64,000 bases of DNA from an uncultured Drancourtella sp. Its GTDB lineage: Bacteria > Bacillota > Clostridia > Lachnospirales > Lachnospiraceae. Location of the stretch: contig CALFLL010000016.1 in the NCBI GenBank assembly GCA_937880845.1, forward strand, positions 27,940 to 91,939. Direction: 5' to 3'. The notes beneath the pieces are model-generated. The model was given only the letters and a program-made list of their open reading frames with translations. It was not told the origin of the DNA and did not search any database. A program made the position numbers and the translations under genes. Below are positions 8,613-16,923 of this stretch, one piece after another; within the stretch, counting starts at the first letter, position 1, and every line of letters begins with the position of its first letter.

Positions 8613-9314
8613 ATGAAATTAGAGGATTTATTAGAAGAAGTGCCGGAACTGGAAGATTATATCCGCTATATGCCCAAAGAGCTTTACCACCGTTATACCA
8701 TTCGGGTATATCCGTCCGGAACAATCATTCATCAAAAGGATTTTGCCCTGAAGTCCTTTGGAATCATAGCCAAAGGGGAACATAGGGTGATCAATGAATT
8801 TGAAAACGGAAATGTGTATATGATCGAAAAAAATGAACCGATTGATTTCGTGGGGGAGGTTACGATTCTTGCAGGTATGGAAAAAACATCCGTGACCATC
8901 GAAACACTGACGGAAACGACTGTTATTTATTTCTCGCGAAAGGATTTTGAAGAGTGGATTGAAAAAGACATTCATTTTCTGCGGCTTGTTTCTCAAAAAG
9001 TGGCGTATAAATTATATCGGTCCTCCTATAACAGAGGTGCCCGTCTTTTTTATCCGCCGCAGTTTATCCTGCTTGATTATATTTTAAAACAGGCAGATGC
9101 CATGAATATCCGGAAGAGAGAACATATCATAATCCGTAAAACAAGGCAGGAATTATATGAGGAATGTGGAATCACAGTAAAAACCATCAACCGTACCGTC
9201 AAAAAACTGCAGGAAGATGAAGTGATTTCCGTGGAAAAAGGGAAAATCTCCATGTCTTTGGAACAATACCACCGGGCGAGGAAGATGATCCATCATTATG
9301 TGCGTGGAAACTAA
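8613..9314 (+). CDS. Crp/Fnr family transcriptional regulator
   Basis: A 233-residue protein with an N-terminal cyclic-nucleotide-binding-like beta barrel (residues about 25-130, including YPSGTIIHQKDFALKSFGIIAKGE and EPIDFVGEVTILAG) and a C-terminal winged helix (about 165-225, TRQELYEECGITVKTINRTVKKLQ). No cysteine cluster for an FNR-type Fe-S centre is seen, so the effector is unknown. A GGAGG site precedes the ATG. It is transcribed away from the DUF3100/amidohydrolase operon, and this divergent arrangement suggests it controls that operon in response to its substrate. Confidence 0.88.
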   Translation: MKLEDLLEEVPELEDYIRYMPKELYHRYTIRVYPSGTIIHQKDFALKSFGIIAKGEHRVINEFENGNVYMIEKNEPIDFVGEVTILAGMEKTSVTIETLTETTVIYFSRKDFEEWIEKDIHFLRLVSQKVAYKLYRSSYNRGARLFYPPQFILLDYILKQADAMNIRKREHIIIRKTRQELYEECGITVKTINRTVKKLQEDEVISVEKGKISMSLEQYHRARKMIHHYVRGN

Positions 9315-9323
9315 AAAATGAAT

Positions 9324-9374
9324 AAAAATGCCTCCATTGGACATGCTAAGAAAAAGCACAACGGAGGCATTTTT
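9324..9374 (+). terminator. Hairpin that acts as terminator and buries the next gene's ribosome binding site
   Basis: AAAAATGCCTCCATTG (9324-9339) pairs with CAACGGAGGCATTTTT (9359-9374) over 16 positions with one mismatch, ending in a T run. The GGAGG at 9363-9367 in the 3' arm is the only good Shine-Dalgarno site for the ATG at 9376. The structure can therefore end the crp transcript and also mask translation of the FAD/Rieske gene. Confidence 0.8.
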
Positions 9375-9375
9375 C

Positions 9376-10797
9376 ATGGAATCAATTTGGAGAAAGACGT
9401 GCGAAATCGAAAAAAGACCTTCTTTGCGGGAAGATATCAAGACAGAAGCTGCCATTATCGGAGGTGGAATGGCGGGAATTTTGGCGGCGTATCAGTTGCA
9501 AAAAGCAGGAATCTCTGTGGTGGTCCTGGAAGCAGGGGAGATTGCAGGAGGACAGACACAGAACACAACGGCCAAGATCACATCTCAGCATGGTATGATA
9601 TGCCATACATTTTTAAAGCAAAAAGGGGAAGAAACGGCAAGAAAATATATGCAGGCGAATCAGGAGGCCATCCGGGAATACGAAAAGATCATAGAAGAAG
9701 AAAACATAACGTGTGATTTTGAACAGACAGATTCTTATGTATATTCCGGAGAAGAAGAAAAATTACAAGAAGAGGTTAAAGCGGCAAAGGTACTTGGAAT
9801 AAATGCAGATTTTGTAAAGGATATCGAAATCCCTCTTTCCTGTGCCGGAGGGATCCGATTTCCGAAGCAGGCTCAGTTTCATCCACTGAAATTTATCAAA
9901 GGAATTTCCGCAAAACTGAAGATTTATGAGAACACCATGGTGAAGGAAGTAAAAGATCATCAGCTTATAACGGAAGAGGGAAATGTAAAAGCAGAGAAGA
10001 TCATTTTTGCGTCCCATTATCCGTTTATCAATTTTCCGGGCATGTATTTTACAAGAATGCATCAGGAGAGGTCTTATGTCCTTGCACTGGAACATGCAGG
10101 CCGGTTAAAGGGAATGTACATTGGAGACGAACCTTATTCCTATTCTTTTCGGCAGTACGGGGACTATGTCCTTTTGGGAGGACGGGGACACCGGACGGGG
10201 GAAAATAAAGGAGGAAGATTTGACAACTTAAGGATTGCGGCAGAATTGTTTTTTCCGGAAAGCAGGGAAGTGACATGTTGGTCTGCACAGGACTGTATGA
10301 CATCCGATCAAATTCCGTTTATCGGAACATATGCATCTTCCAGACCGGACTGGCTTGTGAGCACCGGATTTCAGAAATGGGGAATGACATCTTCCATGGT
10401 ATCTGCCATGCTTCTGAAAGATCAGATATGCGGGATACAAAATCCATATTCAGAGGTCTTTTCGTCTTTGCGGTTTTCTGCGGAGGAAATACCGCAGATT
10501 ATGAAGGAAGGGAAAAAGGCGGTAAAAGGGTTGGCAAAAAGGATGCTTCAGATACCGGAAGGTACCGCAAAGATGCTGCATACCGGACAGGGAAAGATAA
10601 TGGAGATCAAAGGTGAAAAGACAGGAGTTTATAAATCGGAAGAGGATGAGATTTTTATGGTGGATGTCAAATGCCCTCACATGGGATGTCAGTTGGAATG
10701 GAATCAGGATGAAAGGACATGGGACTGTCCCTGTCATGGTTCCAGATTTGATTATCAGGGAAGGCTAAAAGAAGGACCGGCACAGGAGGGAATATAG
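9376..10797 (+). CDS. FAD-dependent oxidoreductase with C-terminal Rieske [2Fe-2S] domain
   Basis: A 473-residue protein. Residues about 22-370 form a DAO-type flavoprotein with the dinucleotide motif AAIIGGGMAGILAAYQL followed by VVVLEAGEIAGGQTQNTTAK. Residues about 385-473 are a Rieske domain with ligand pairs CPHMGC and CPCHGS. Such fusions are found in Firmicutes and Bacteroidetes, generally with unknown substrates. ATG 9376 was chosen over an in-frame ATG at 9328 because GGAGG lies 8 bases before it and the shorter start leads straight into the domain. The next gene, a tocopherol-cyclase-like protein, follows after 3 bases, suggesting action on a hydrophobic quinol or terpenoid substrate (inference). 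Confidence 0.88.
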   Translation: MESIWRKTCEIEKRPSLREDIKTEAAIIGGGMAGILAAYQLQKAGISVVVLEAGEIAGGQTQNTTAKITSQHGMICHTFLKQKGEETARKYMQANQEAIREYEKIIEEENITCDFEQTDSYVYSGEEEKLQEEVKAAKVLGINADFVKDIEIPLSCAGGIRFPKQAQFHPLKFIKGISAKLKIYENTMVKEVKDHQLITEEGNVKAEKIIFASHYPFINFPGMYFTRMHQERSYVLALEHAGRLKGMYIGDEPYSYSFRQYGDYVLLGGRGHRTGENKGGRFDNLRIAAELFFPESREVTCWSAQDCMTSDQIPFIGTYASSRPDWLVSTGFQKWGMTSSMVSAMLLKDQICGIQNPYSEVFSSLRFSAEEIPQIMKEGKKAVKGLAKRMLQIPEGTAKMLHTGQGKIMEIKGEKTGVYKSEEDEIFMVDVKCPHMGCQLEWNQDERTWDCPCHGSRFDYQGRLKEGPAQEGI

Positions 10798-10800
10798 AGT

Positions 10801-11793
10801 ATGAAACAATATTTTTATGGATGGTATATGCGGTGTCAGTCAGAAGAAGGAACCGTGGCGGTGATTCCGTCCGTACATTTATCGGAAGAAAAACAGACCT
10901 GTTCTATTCAGGTCATTACAGAACAGGGCGTGTGGAAAAAAGAATATCCGGTCGATGAATTTTATATCGACCGAAAGAAAATGGCCATGAAGATAGGAAA
11001 GAACATATTTTCAAAGAAAGGCATGAGACTGCATCTTCATGAAAAGGACTGGGAGATTAAAGGGAATCTCCGGTTTGGAGAATTTAAAAGATTAAAATAT
11101 CCCATTATGGGGCCTTTTCATTTTTTGAAGGGTATGGAATGTAAGCATGATATTTACAGTATGAAACATCTGGTCAACGGCCGGATAAGGATCAATGGGA
11201 AAGAACTGGCTTTTCAAAACGGAAAGGGCTACATGGAAGGGGACAGAGGGAATTCTTTTCCTGAGAAATATACATGGACTCAACATTTTTTTGATGAGAA
11301 CTCCATAGTTCTGGCAGTGGCATCCGTGCCGATTGGAAAAATCCGATTTACAGGAATCATCGCAGCTTTATTGTGGGAAGGAAAAGAACATCGGTTTGCA
11401 ACTTATCTCGGCGCCCGTGTAAAAAGAGAAGAAAACGAAATCTGTATCAAACAGGGGAAATATCGGTTAAGAGTAAAGATTTTGGAGATGCCGCAATATT
11501 TCCTGGATGCACCACAAAACGGACAAATGACAAGAAAGGCAGGAGAAACCGTTGCGGGAGCTGTATGGTACAGTTTGAGTTATAAAGGAAAAGAGCTGTT
11601 TGAGGTTATGACGGAGCAAGCCGCATTTGAAACCGAAGTGGAAAGTAACAAAACAGAAAAAGCATCATATGTTGATAAAAAAAGGAATCAGAAACATGGC
11701 TTTTTCATCTTTTCGGAAAATAATCGGAACCATTCAAAACATCAGAAGAGGAAGCGACTGTTGCAGTCAGATTGTAGAAGTAAGAACCAATAA
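10801..11793 (+). CDS. Tocopherol-cyclase-like protein
   Basis: A 330-residue beta-rich protein. The motif GKGYMEGDRGNSFPEKYTWTQ and the neighbouring GPFHFLKGMECKHDIYSMKH and PIGKIRFTGIIAALLWEGKEH resemble plant and cyanobacterial tocopherol cyclase (PF14249), a lipocalin-like fold that binds prenylated quinols. Bacterial members outside cyanobacteria have no established reaction. It is coupled by 3 bases to the FAD/Rieske gene. The last 35-40 residues (from about VDKKRNQKHG) run out of frame into the next gene and do not look like family sequence; a TGA is present one frame away at 11673, so a late frameshift may have extended the protein. Confidence 0.68.
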   Translation: MKQYFYGWYMRCQSEEGTVAVIPSVHLSEEKQTCSIQVITEQGVWKKEYPVDEFYIDRKKMAMKIGKNIFSKKGMRLHLHEKDWEIKGNLRFGEFKRLKYPIMGPFHFLKGMECKHDIYSMKHLVNGRIRINGKELAFQNGKGYMEGDRGNSFPEKYTWTQHFFDENSIVLAVASVPIGKIRFTGIIAALLWEGKEHRFATYLGARVKREENEICIKQGKYRLRVKILEMPQYFLDAPQNGQMTRKAGETVAGAVWYSLSYKGKELFEVMTEQAAFETEVESNKTEKASYVDKKRNQKHGFFIFSENNRNHSKHQKRKRLLQSDCRSKNQ

Positions 11794-12178
11794 TGAAATC
11801 GTAAATTTTGTTGTTTCGCCGGATACGACGATCATCGACAGCATAAGACTAAGACAGGGAATGAGGATTGCGGCTTTTTATGACAGCAACCTTGCGGTAC
11901 CGGCCGTGTTCCCGCCTCAATATCAGGCTGAAATGATCACATCTCTTCGCTCAAATCAGGATGTGGCATTAAACTATTTTGATGAAACTCTTACTGCGGC
12001 AGACAATTCTCTCAAGTTAAATATTTCGCCGGTGACAAATATCGAAACATTAAATGGCCAGCGTTTTTTGTGCAATCCCGGCAATCAAGATCTTCTTGTT
12101 TATTATACGACAACCACATTTAGTATTCCGCCGCAGACTTCTCCTCAAAGAATCGTGGTAATCTGTCCGGAACGTTAA
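11696..12178 (+). CDS. Conserved hypothetical protein, beta-rich
   Basis: A 160-residue protein starting MAFSSFRKIIGTIQNIRRGSD. It resembles a group of short Clostridia proteins that begin M.FSSF..I.GTV..I and contain a central hydrophobic PPQYQAEMI motif; no function is known to me. I chose ATG 11696 over 11627 because the conserved part begins there and the earlier codons are basic and lie in the reading of the upstream gene. It overlaps the tocopherol-cyclase-like frame by 98 bases, unusually long for an operon and probably a sign that the upstream gene is extended. A terminator follows directly. Confidence 0.65.
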   Translation: MAFSSFRKIIGTIQNIRRGSDCCSQIVEVRTNNEIVNFVVSPDTTIIDSIRLRQGMRIAAFYDSNLAVPAVFPPQYQAEMITSLRSNQDVALNYFDETLTAADNSLKLNISPVTNIETLNGQRFLCNPGNQDLLVYYTTTTFSIPPQTSPQRIVVICPER

Positions 12179-12183
12179 AAAAA

Positions 12184-12223
12184 CAATCGTCATGCAAGGA
12201 AAGGTTTTCCTGTATGACGATTG
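12184..12223. terminator. Bidirectional intrinsic terminator
   Basis: CAATCGTCAT.CAGGAAA-type arms (12184-12202 and 12205-12223) form a long stem with T run CTTTTTAT on the plus strand and A-rich flank for the minus strand. It separates the 9.4-12.2 kb group from the convergent YjdF-like gene. Confidence 0.85.
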
Positions 12224-12227
12224 CTTT

Positions 12228-13106
12228 TTATATAGATTTATTTTTATCATCGGGTTGCTTTTGATTTGCAGTTCCATTTTCCTCCTGAACAATTTCAAGA
12301 AAATCATGATCGGCTTTTTTTCTGCGAGGGATAAAACGTCTGGCAATCCGTCCTTTCCCCCTGCTTTTTACATAAAAAAATCCTATGATGGAAAAAACGA
12401 CAGCACCGATAAAATTGACAAAAAGATCGAACATGGTGTCCATAAGGCCAATATCAAGATAGCCGTTCAAGCCAAGAGACTTACCATTTACGACAACTTC
12501 TTTGATGTTTTGAATCCGAACCGGAATGTTTTTTCCGTCCGGATTTAAAGCAACGGAATTGATCATATGGATGATCGTATCTTTTTGCATGTCAAATCCG
12601 AAAAAATAGTCCATTCCGAATTCAAAGAATTCCCAGATGACACCAATCGTCATGGAAAAGCAGAATGCAACGATTGCCAAAAACAAAGGTGAAAGATGGA
12701 AAGTTGGCTTATCTCTTCGGTTTAAAAGATCTACCATGGAAAATCCGATGGCTGCCGCAAGAAATCCGTTCAAAGTATGAAGAAGGGTATCCCAGAACGG
12801 AAAGAGCAGATAAAATTCATTGATCTCGCCCAGTATTTCCGCTGAGAAAATAAAAAATAAAATGATGATCTCCAGTGTTGTAGGGAGTTCCACGCGAAAG
12901 GTAACCTGGATCATGCTTGGTACGATCATAAGCAGCAAAGTGAGGATACAAAGGAAGACATTTTCATAATTCCGATTTAAAAGCTGCAGTACCAACACGG
13001 CAATGACCAAAAGGCGAAGTACCGCATATACGATAAAGGAACTCTTATGTTCCCGGATTTCCATTTTAATGGCTTTTCCGAGATTATGGATGTAATTATT
13101 TTTCAT
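12228..13106 (-). CDS. YjdF/DUF2238-like integral membrane protein
   Basis: A 292-residue protein with about six membrane helices and a charged cytoplasmic tail rich in Lys/Arg and Asn. The stretch LEIIILFFIFSAEILGE, followed by FWDTLLHTLNGFLAAAIGF and a later VIWEFFEFGMDYFFG, matches the YjdF (DUF2238) pattern, including the conserved D.LLH and WE.FE acidic/histidine residues inside the membrane. The function of the family is unknown. It is followed in transcription by the terminator; upstream lies a separate YitT gene on the same strand, 29 bases away. Confidence 0.72.
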   Translation of the reverse strand: MKNNYIHNLGKAIKMEIREHKSSFIVYAVLRLLVIAVLVLQLLNRNYENVFLCILTLLLMIVPSMIQVTFRVELPTTLEIIILFFIFSAEILGEINEFYLLFPFWDTLLHTLNGFLAAAIGFSMVDLLNRRDKPTFHLSPLFLAIVAFCFSMTIGVIWEFFEFGMDYFFGFDMQKDTIIHMINSVALNPDGKNIPVRIQNIKEVVVNGKSLGLNGYLDIGLMDTMFDLFVNFIGAVVFSIIGFFYVKSRGKGRIARRFIPRRKKADHDFLEIVQEENGTANQKQPDDKNKSI

Positions 13107-13135
13107 TCGTAGTTCTCCTGTGTGTTTATAAATGG

Positions 13136-14011
13136 CTACTCTGCATGGCTTTTATAGACTTTGCTACTGGAGAATCCGTGACCTTTTACTTCGTTTACGC
13201 GGTCAATCACCATGAAAGCATCCGGGTCGATCTGTGTTACGGCCTGGGTAAGACGTGCAAGCTCACGGTTGGAGATTACAGTCAGGATCACCGGCTGATC
13301 TGCATGAAGATATCCGGTTTCTCCTTTTAAAAGAGTGGAACCGCGATCCATCCGTCCGACGATGAGCTGATTGATCTCTTTGTATTTTTTGCTGATGATC
13401 TTTACCTGTGTTTGTACCTGTCCCATCAGAAGAACTTTATCCAGGACAATGGTATAAGTCAGGACAAGCAAAATGCCATAGATAATCTGTTCTTTATCGG
13501 AGAAGATCATCTGAAGGATCAGAATCGTAAAATCAAAGACATAAAGCATGACAGAAACAGGCAGTCCGAATTTCTTATTTAAAACAAGAGGCGGGATATC
13601 CATTCCTCCGGTAGAAGCCCCGGCACGGATTACCATTCCGATGGCAAATCCGATCATGAGTCCTCCGCAGATGGTAGCAAGCATTTTGTCATTGGTAACA
13701 TCGGCAAGCTGCGGAATCTTCTGAAAGACGCCCAGAATGATCGGATAAAAGAAACTGCTGATCAAAGTGGTAAGGGCGAACATCTTTCCGAGGACAATAG
13801 CTCCCAATATGAACATCAATGCATTGAAAATAAATACAAAGGTGGAAATCGGTATATTAAAATAATGATCAAAAGCGATTCCAAGTCCTGTCGTTCCTCC
13901 GGTGATCAGATTGTTCGGAAGAATAAAGACAGAAACGCCAAGTGCGTAGATTGTATTACCGATTAAAATGGTGATGATATTTAAGATTCTTTTAGAAACA
14001 GTTTTTGACAT
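13136..14011 (-). CDS. YitT family membrane protein with DUF2179 domain
   Basis: A 291-residue protein with five or six membrane helices and a C-terminal soluble DUF2179 domain (residues about 205-290, KIISKKYKEINQLIVGRMDRGSTLL and AVTQIDPDAFMVIDRVNEV region). The motif FILPNNLITGGTTGLGI near residue 30 is diagnostic of YitT. The longer frame to 14095 was rejected because GGAGAGAGAGG precedes ATG 14011 and family proteins start with a short basic tail. YitT proteins are widespread in Firmicutes; transport substrate unknown. It precedes the YjdF-like gene and may be co-transcribed with it. Confidence 0.88.
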   Translation of the reverse strand: MSKTVSKRILNIITILIGNTIYALGVSVFILPNNLITGGTTGLGIAFDHYFNIPISTFVFIFNALMFILGAIVLGKMFALTTLISSFFYPIILGVFQKIPQLADVTNDKMLATICGGLMIGFAIGMVIRAGASTGGMDIPPLVLNKKFGLPVSVMLYVFDFTILILQMIFSDKEQIIYGILLVLTYTIVLDKVLLMGQVQTQVKIISKKYKEINQLIVGRMDRGSTLLKGETGYLHADQPVILTVISNRELARLTQAVTQIDPDAFMVIDRVNEVKGHGFSSSKVYKSHAE

Positions 14012-14103
14012 AAAAATCCTCTCTCTCCTTAAAAATTCAAATCCAGTATACTCTAACGGAAGAAACCGGGCAAGAGAATTTATGGAAAACGGCAAATCTT
14101 ATC

Positions 14104-14127
14104 AGTATAGTGAAACTGTGCTATACT
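14104..14127 (+). promoter_or_regulatory. Inverted repeat overlapping the extended -10 of the Sir2 gene
   Basis: AGTATAG (14104-14110) and CTATACT (14121-14127) are perfect inverted copies with a 10-base spacer. The right arm contains TATACT preceded by TG, an extended -10 element about 30 bases upstream of the Sir2 ATG. It may be an operator or chance. Confidence 0.4.
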
Positions 14128-14157
14128 AAAGAAAAAACAACAGGAAGGAGCAGGAAA

Positions 14158-14883
14158 ATGGAAGAAGAAATCAGAAGACTTCAGGACATGATTGATCAAA
14201 GCAAAAACATCGTGTTTTTTGGCGGGGCGGGCGTATCGACGGAAAGCAATATCCCGGATTTCAGGAGTGAGGACGGATTATATCATTTGAAATATAAATA
14301 TCCCCCGGAAACCATCATCAGTCATTCCTTTTTTTTGAAAAATCCGCAGGAGTTTTACCGGTTCTATAAGGAGCGGATGATGTGCCTGGATGCAAAGCCC
14401 AATCCCGCACATGAAAAGCTGGCAGAGTTGGAGAAGGCGGGAAAGCTTGCGGCGGTCGTGACACAGAATATTGACGGTCTGCATCAGAAGGCAGGCAGCA
14501 GGAAAGTCTATGAACTGCACGGCAGTATCCACAGGAATTATTGCATGAAGTGTGGGGAATTTTATGATGCCCAATATGTCAAAAATAGTGAAGGTATCCC
14601 AAGATGCTCCTGCGGCGGGATGATCAAGCCGGATGTTGTCCTTTATGAGGAAGGTTTGGATGCGAAAATAATACAGACTTCCATAAAGGCAATATCGGAA
14701 GCGGATATGCTTATCATCGGTGGAACCTCTCTTGTTGTGTATCCGGCAGCAGGATTTATTGATTATTTTCGCGGGAAATATCTGGTTGTCATCAACAAGG
14801 CAGAAACCGCCAAAACTGTCCATGCAGATCTTGTGATCAGGGAACCTATTGGGGAAGTACTGGGAGAAATCAAGGTTTTATAG
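14158..14883 (+). CDS. cobB: SIR2 family NAD-dependent protein deacylase (sirtuin)
   Basis: A 241-residue sirtuin that removes acyl groups from lysines using NAD, producing nicotinamide and O-acyl-ADP-ribose. Visible are the NAD motif FFGGAGVSTESNIPDFRS, TQNIDGLHQKAGS, the catalytic-His motif YELHGSIHRNYC, and a four-cysteine zinc site (CMKCG ... CSCGG). The ATG at 14158 has AAGGAG upstream; the longer frame from 14110 lacks this. The symbol cobB follows E. coli sirtuin usage and does not mean a link with the B12 genes downstream. It stands alone between a divergent YitT gene and asnB. Confidence 0.93.
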   Translation: MEEEIRRLQDMIDQSKNIVFFGGAGVSTESNIPDFRSEDGLYHLKYKYPPETIISHSFFLKNPQEFYRFYKERMMCLDAKPNPAHEKLAELEKAGKLAAVVTQNIDGLHQKAGSRKVYELHGSIHRNYCMKCGEFYDAQYVKNSEGIPRCSCGGMIKPDVVLYEEGLDAKIIQTSIKAISEADMLIIGGTSLVVYPAAGFIDYFRGKYLVVINKAETAKTVHADLVIREPIGEVLGEIKVL

Positions 14884-14892
14884 CCGTATGTC

Positions 14893-14921
14893 TTGCAATT
14901 TGGACCGAAGTTCAGTACAAT
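14893..14921 (+). promoter_or_regulatory. Probable promoter of asnB
   Basis: TTGCAA at 14893-14898 and TACAAT at 14916-14921 are separated by 17 bases, about 70 bases before the asnB ATG. Confidence 0.55.
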
Positions 14922-14991
14922 AATAAATTGTTACAGAAAATCAGAAAATAAGTGATCATAGAAAAGATAGAAGAGAAAAAGGAGAAACTAT

Positions 14992-16866
14992 ATGTGCGGA
15001 TTTGCAGGATACGCAGGATTGAAAGAATATGATGAGTCCGTAATCAAAAAGATGACGGATAAGATTCGCCACAGAGGACCGGATTCCCAGGATGCTTTTA
15101 TAGAAGGCGGAGTAGGACTTGGTTTTGTAAGACTTAGTATTATCGACCTGGAAGGCGGCTCCCAGCCGATGTTTAACGAAGACAAAAATCTCGTGCTGAT
15201 CTTTAACGGAGAATTATATAATTTTCAGGGTATCAAAGAAGAATTGGTTCGCTGCGGACATACATTTGCTACCCATACCGATTCTGAAATCCTTCTTCAC
15301 GGATACGAAGAATGGGGAAAAGAAGGACTGTTAAAGAAGCTCCGCGGGATGTTTGCGTTTGTGATTTTTGACAGAGAGAAAAAGACACTGTTCGGGGCAC
15401 GAGATCATTTCGGAATCAAGCCGTTTTATTATTATCATAAAGGCGACACTTTATTATTCGGATCAGAAATCAAATCATTCCTTCCGCATCCGGATTTTGA
15501 GAAAGAATTATTTGAAGAAAAACTGCCGGATTTCATGACGTTCGGATGTATTCCGGGAGCAGAAACATTTTTCAGAAATGTATACAAGCTTCTTCCGGGA
15601 CATTATTTCACATATGAAAACGGAAAGATGGATATAAAGACCTACTGGGAACCGTCATTTGATATCGACGAAAATCAGACCATCGAAAGTGTTGCAGATA
15701 AGCTTGACGGAGTATTGGATGATTCTGTTAACAAACACATCATTGCGGATGTGCCTGTCTGCTCTTTCCTTTCAAGCGGTGTGGATTCCAGTTATGTTGC
15801 CTACGAATTGAAAGACAAGGTTGATCTGACAACCTTTACCATTGATTTTGAGGAACAGAAATACAGCGAAGCTCCTCACGCCAAAGAACTGGCAGATGAG
15901 TTGGGTGTAAAAAACATCGGACGCAAAGTTTCCGCGGAAGAATATTTCCACGACGCAGAAAAGGTACAATATTTTATGGATGAGCCTCTGGCAAACCCAA
16001 GTGCAAACCTTCTGTACTATATTTCCAACCGCTGTGCACAGGACTTCAAAGTTGCATTATCCGGTGAAGGTGCAGATGAAATGTTCGGTGGATACAACAT
16101 TTACCACGAAAACATTTCCCTCGGAAATTACCAGAAACTTCCGAAAGGCTTGAGAAAAGCCATTGCGGCAGTTGTATCACCGCTTCCGAAATTCAAAGGA
16201 AAAGGATTCCTGATCCGTGGAAGCAAGGATGTGGAAGAAAGATATATCGGAAACAGCAATGTTTTCAAATACAACGAAAGAGATTCTTTCTTAAAGAAAA
16301 AATATCCAAGCAGAAATCCGCTTGATATCGCGAAAGAATTTTATGATAAAGTACCGAATCTGGATGATGTATCCAAGATGCAGTATCTGGATTTTAATAT
16401 GTGGCTGCGCCAGGAAATTCTCCTGAAAGCGGATAAGATGTCCATGGCGAACTCTCTGGAACTTCGTGTACCGTTTATGGATATCGAAGTATTCAAGACA
16501 GCCCGTACCATTCCGGCAAAATGCAAAGTAAACGATGCAAATACAAAACTTGCATTCCGTGCCCTTGCAGACCGCAAATTCAGCAAGAAGAGCGCAGAAC
16601 GTAAGAAACTGATGTTCCCAAGCCCGCTTCCGAACTGGATGAGAGAAGATCAGTATTACAACATGATCAAAAAAGAATTCGAAAGCAGCACAGCAGCACA
16701 GTTCTTTAACCAGGATAAGATCTTACAGTTACTGGAAGAACACAAAGAAGGAAAAGTGACACATTCCATTCAGATCTGGGTTGTGTATACCTTCCTCATG
16801 TGGTACAAAGCATACTTTACCAATAACGGAGATTTTGAAAAGATCGAAGCAGACTGTGCACGCTAG
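14992..16866 (+). CDS. asnB: Asparagine synthase (glutamine-hydrolysing)
   Basis: A 624-residue class II glutamine amidotransferase that converts aspartate, glutamine and ATP to asparagine. The N-terminal nucleophile is Cys2 in MCGFAGYAG; the glutaminase domain carries RHRGPDS and LIFNGELYNF (residues 1-200). The synthetase domain (about 230-560) has the PP-loop FLSSGVDSSYVA, SGEGADEMFGGY and MSMANSLELRVPFMD. An AAAAAGGAG site precedes the ATG. It has its own promoter and terminator, so it is a monocistronic unit. Confidence 0.96.
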   Translation: MCGFAGYAGLKEYDESVIKKMTDKIRHRGPDSQDAFIEGGVGLGFVRLSIIDLEGGSQPMFNEDKNLVLIFNGELYNFQGIKEELVRCGHTFATHTDSEILLHGYEEWGKEGLLKKLRGMFAFVIFDREKKTLFGARDHFGIKPFYYYHKGDTLLFGSEIKSFLPHPDFEKELFEEKLPDFMTFGCIPGAETFFRNVYKLLPGHYFTYENGKMDIKTYWEPSFDIDENQTIESVADKLDGVLDDSVNKHIIADVPVCSFLSSGVDSSYVAYELKDKVDLTTFTIDFEEQKYSEAPHAKELADELGVKNIGRKVSAEEYFHDAEKVQYFMDEPLANPSANLLYYISNRCAQDFKVALSGEGADEMFGGYNIYHENISLGNYQKLPKGLRKAIAAVVSPLPKFKGKGFLIRGSKDVEERYIGNSNVFKYNERDSFLKKKYPSRNPLDIAKEFYDKVPNLDDVSKMQYLDFNMWLRQEILLKADKMSMANSLELRVPFMDIEVFKTARTIPAKCKVNDANTKLAFRALADRKFSKKSAERKKLMFPSPLPNWMREDQYYNMIKKEFESSTAAQFFNQDKILQLLEEHKEGKVTHSIQIWVVYTFLMWYKAYFTNNGDFEKIEADCAR

Positions 16867-16880
16867 TTAGATAAAAGTAA

Positions 16881-16923
16881 AATGCCCCCATTATCGGAGT
16901 TTGTCCGGTGATGGGGGATTTTA
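16881..16923. terminator. Terminator after asnB, shared with convergent gene
   Basis: AATGCCCCCAT...CGGA pairs with TCCG...ATGGGGGATT, followed by TTTTA on the plus strand. The 3' edge touches the stop codon of the convergent CmpB-like gene. Confidence 0.8.
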
